The notes beneath the pieces are model-generated. The model saw only the letters and a list, made by a program, of their open reading frames with translations, was not told the DNA's origin and ran no database searches. From contig WJKD01000730.1 in NCBI GenBank assembly GCA_014729315.1, positions 1-16,729 of the forward strand: DNA of 16,729 nt, read 5' to 3'. The stretch is from Promethearchaeota archaeon (GTDB taxonomy: Archaea; Asgardarchaeota; Lokiarchaeia; Sigynarchaeales; SOKP01). Below, piece after piece: positions 16,544 through 16,729 of this stretch; positions within the stretch are counted from its first letter, which is position 1, and every line of letters starts with the position of its first letter. The translations under genes and the position numbers were made by a program.

Positions 16544-16729
16544 ATGCTTTTGACACATAGAGTTCGCATTTATCCGACTCAATCGCAGGAAGACGCGTTA
16601 TGGAACTTATCGGAAAAGTGTCGTCTGCTCTATAACTTTGTCTTGCACGAACGCATCCAAGCTTGGAAAAAAAACAAGAAGAAACCGAAAAAGCAACGGA
16701 AATATGTCTCGTATACCGACCAGCAAAAC
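16544..16729 (+). CDS. tnpB: TnpB (IS200/IS605 OrfB-type) RNA-guided nuclease, N-terminal part
   Basis: The first 62 codons of an open frame that runs off the right edge. The start MLLTHRVRIYPTQSQEDALW followed by LSEKCRLLYNF matches the N-terminal helix-turn-helix region of IS605 OrfB/TnpB proteins, and the Lys-rich segment and YTDQQN that follow are also typical. The catalytic RuvC and zinc-finger parts are outside the window. GAGGT lies 8 nt before the ATG; an in-frame GTG at 16529 is a weaker start. TTAAATA at 16501-16507 may be its TATA box. No tnpA is seen to the left, so this may be a TnpB-only (IS1341-type) element. The sequence looks richer in G+C than the sugar genes, consistent with recent arrival. 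Confidence 0.88.
   Translation, partial: MLLTHRVRIYPTQSQEDALWNLSEKCRLLYNFVLHERIQAWKKNKKKPKKQRKYVSYTDQQN

Larger units (their letters stand above)
16387..16729 (+). mobile_element. IS200/IS605-superfamily element, left part only
   Basis: Inferred from the tnpB start and the subterminal-type hairpin before it. The left boundary cannot be fixed because these elements leave no inverted repeats or target duplications; it is probably within about 15 nt left of 16391. The right end, with the overlapping guide RNA (omega-RNA) expected for TnpB, lies outside the window. Confidence 0.55.

Overview
The window is AT-rich and nearly every gene lies on the minus strand. It most likely comes from an archaeon. 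Several genes have no Shine-Dalgarno (SD) motif but carry a TATA-like element about 25 nt before the ATG, as in leaderless archaeal transcripts, while others have clear SD sites. The TnpB fragment at the right edge and the divergent MYG1-type protein would also fit an archaeon, possibly an Asgard-like lineage. No ribosomal or other taxonomic marker is present, so this is an inference, and the Hsp90 gene at the left edge is unexpected for most archaea.

Layout, left to right. 1-1582: Hsp90/HtpG on the minus strand, C-terminus cut off by the window edge. 1753-2664: a MYG1/DHH-like hydrolase. 2776-16372: a sugar-catabolic cluster, all on the minus strand and so transcribed right to left. In transcription order it holds two tandem GH78 alpha-L-rhamnosidases, a GH116 beta-glycosidase, rhamnulokinase (RhaB), a second FGGY-family sugar kinase, a class II zinc aldolase and an L-rhamnose isomerase of the Pseudomonas stutzeri (RhaI) type. 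16373-16543: a hairpin-rich spacer. 16544 to the right edge: the 5' end of a plus-strand TnpB gene (IS200/IS605 superfamily).

The cluster reads as an intracellular pathway. The GH78 enzymes remove terminal L-rhamnose and the GH116 enzyme removes a beta-linked sugar, probably glucose. The isomerase makes L-rhamnulose, RhaB makes L-rhamnulose-1-phosphate, and an aldolase should split it into DHAP and L-lactaldehyde. No canonical RhaD is visible. The class II fructose-bisphosphate-aldolase-like enzyme, 2 nt downstream of the second FGGY kinase, is the obvious candidate for this step, or the pair may serve a second sugar. The glycosidases have no signal peptides, and no transporter or regulator lies in the window, so glycosides must be imported by something encoded elsewhere.

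Most notable points: the second FGGY kinase seems to start at a rare ATT codon behind a perfect SD; the two rhamnosidases align without a gap at about 70% identity; the Hsp90 has a long Glu/Lys-rich linker; and three hairpins precede tnpB, the first a two-tier stem next to the rhamnosidase promoter. Nothing looks like a wholly new multi-gene system. The novelty lies in the pathway composition and the start-codon and promoter details.
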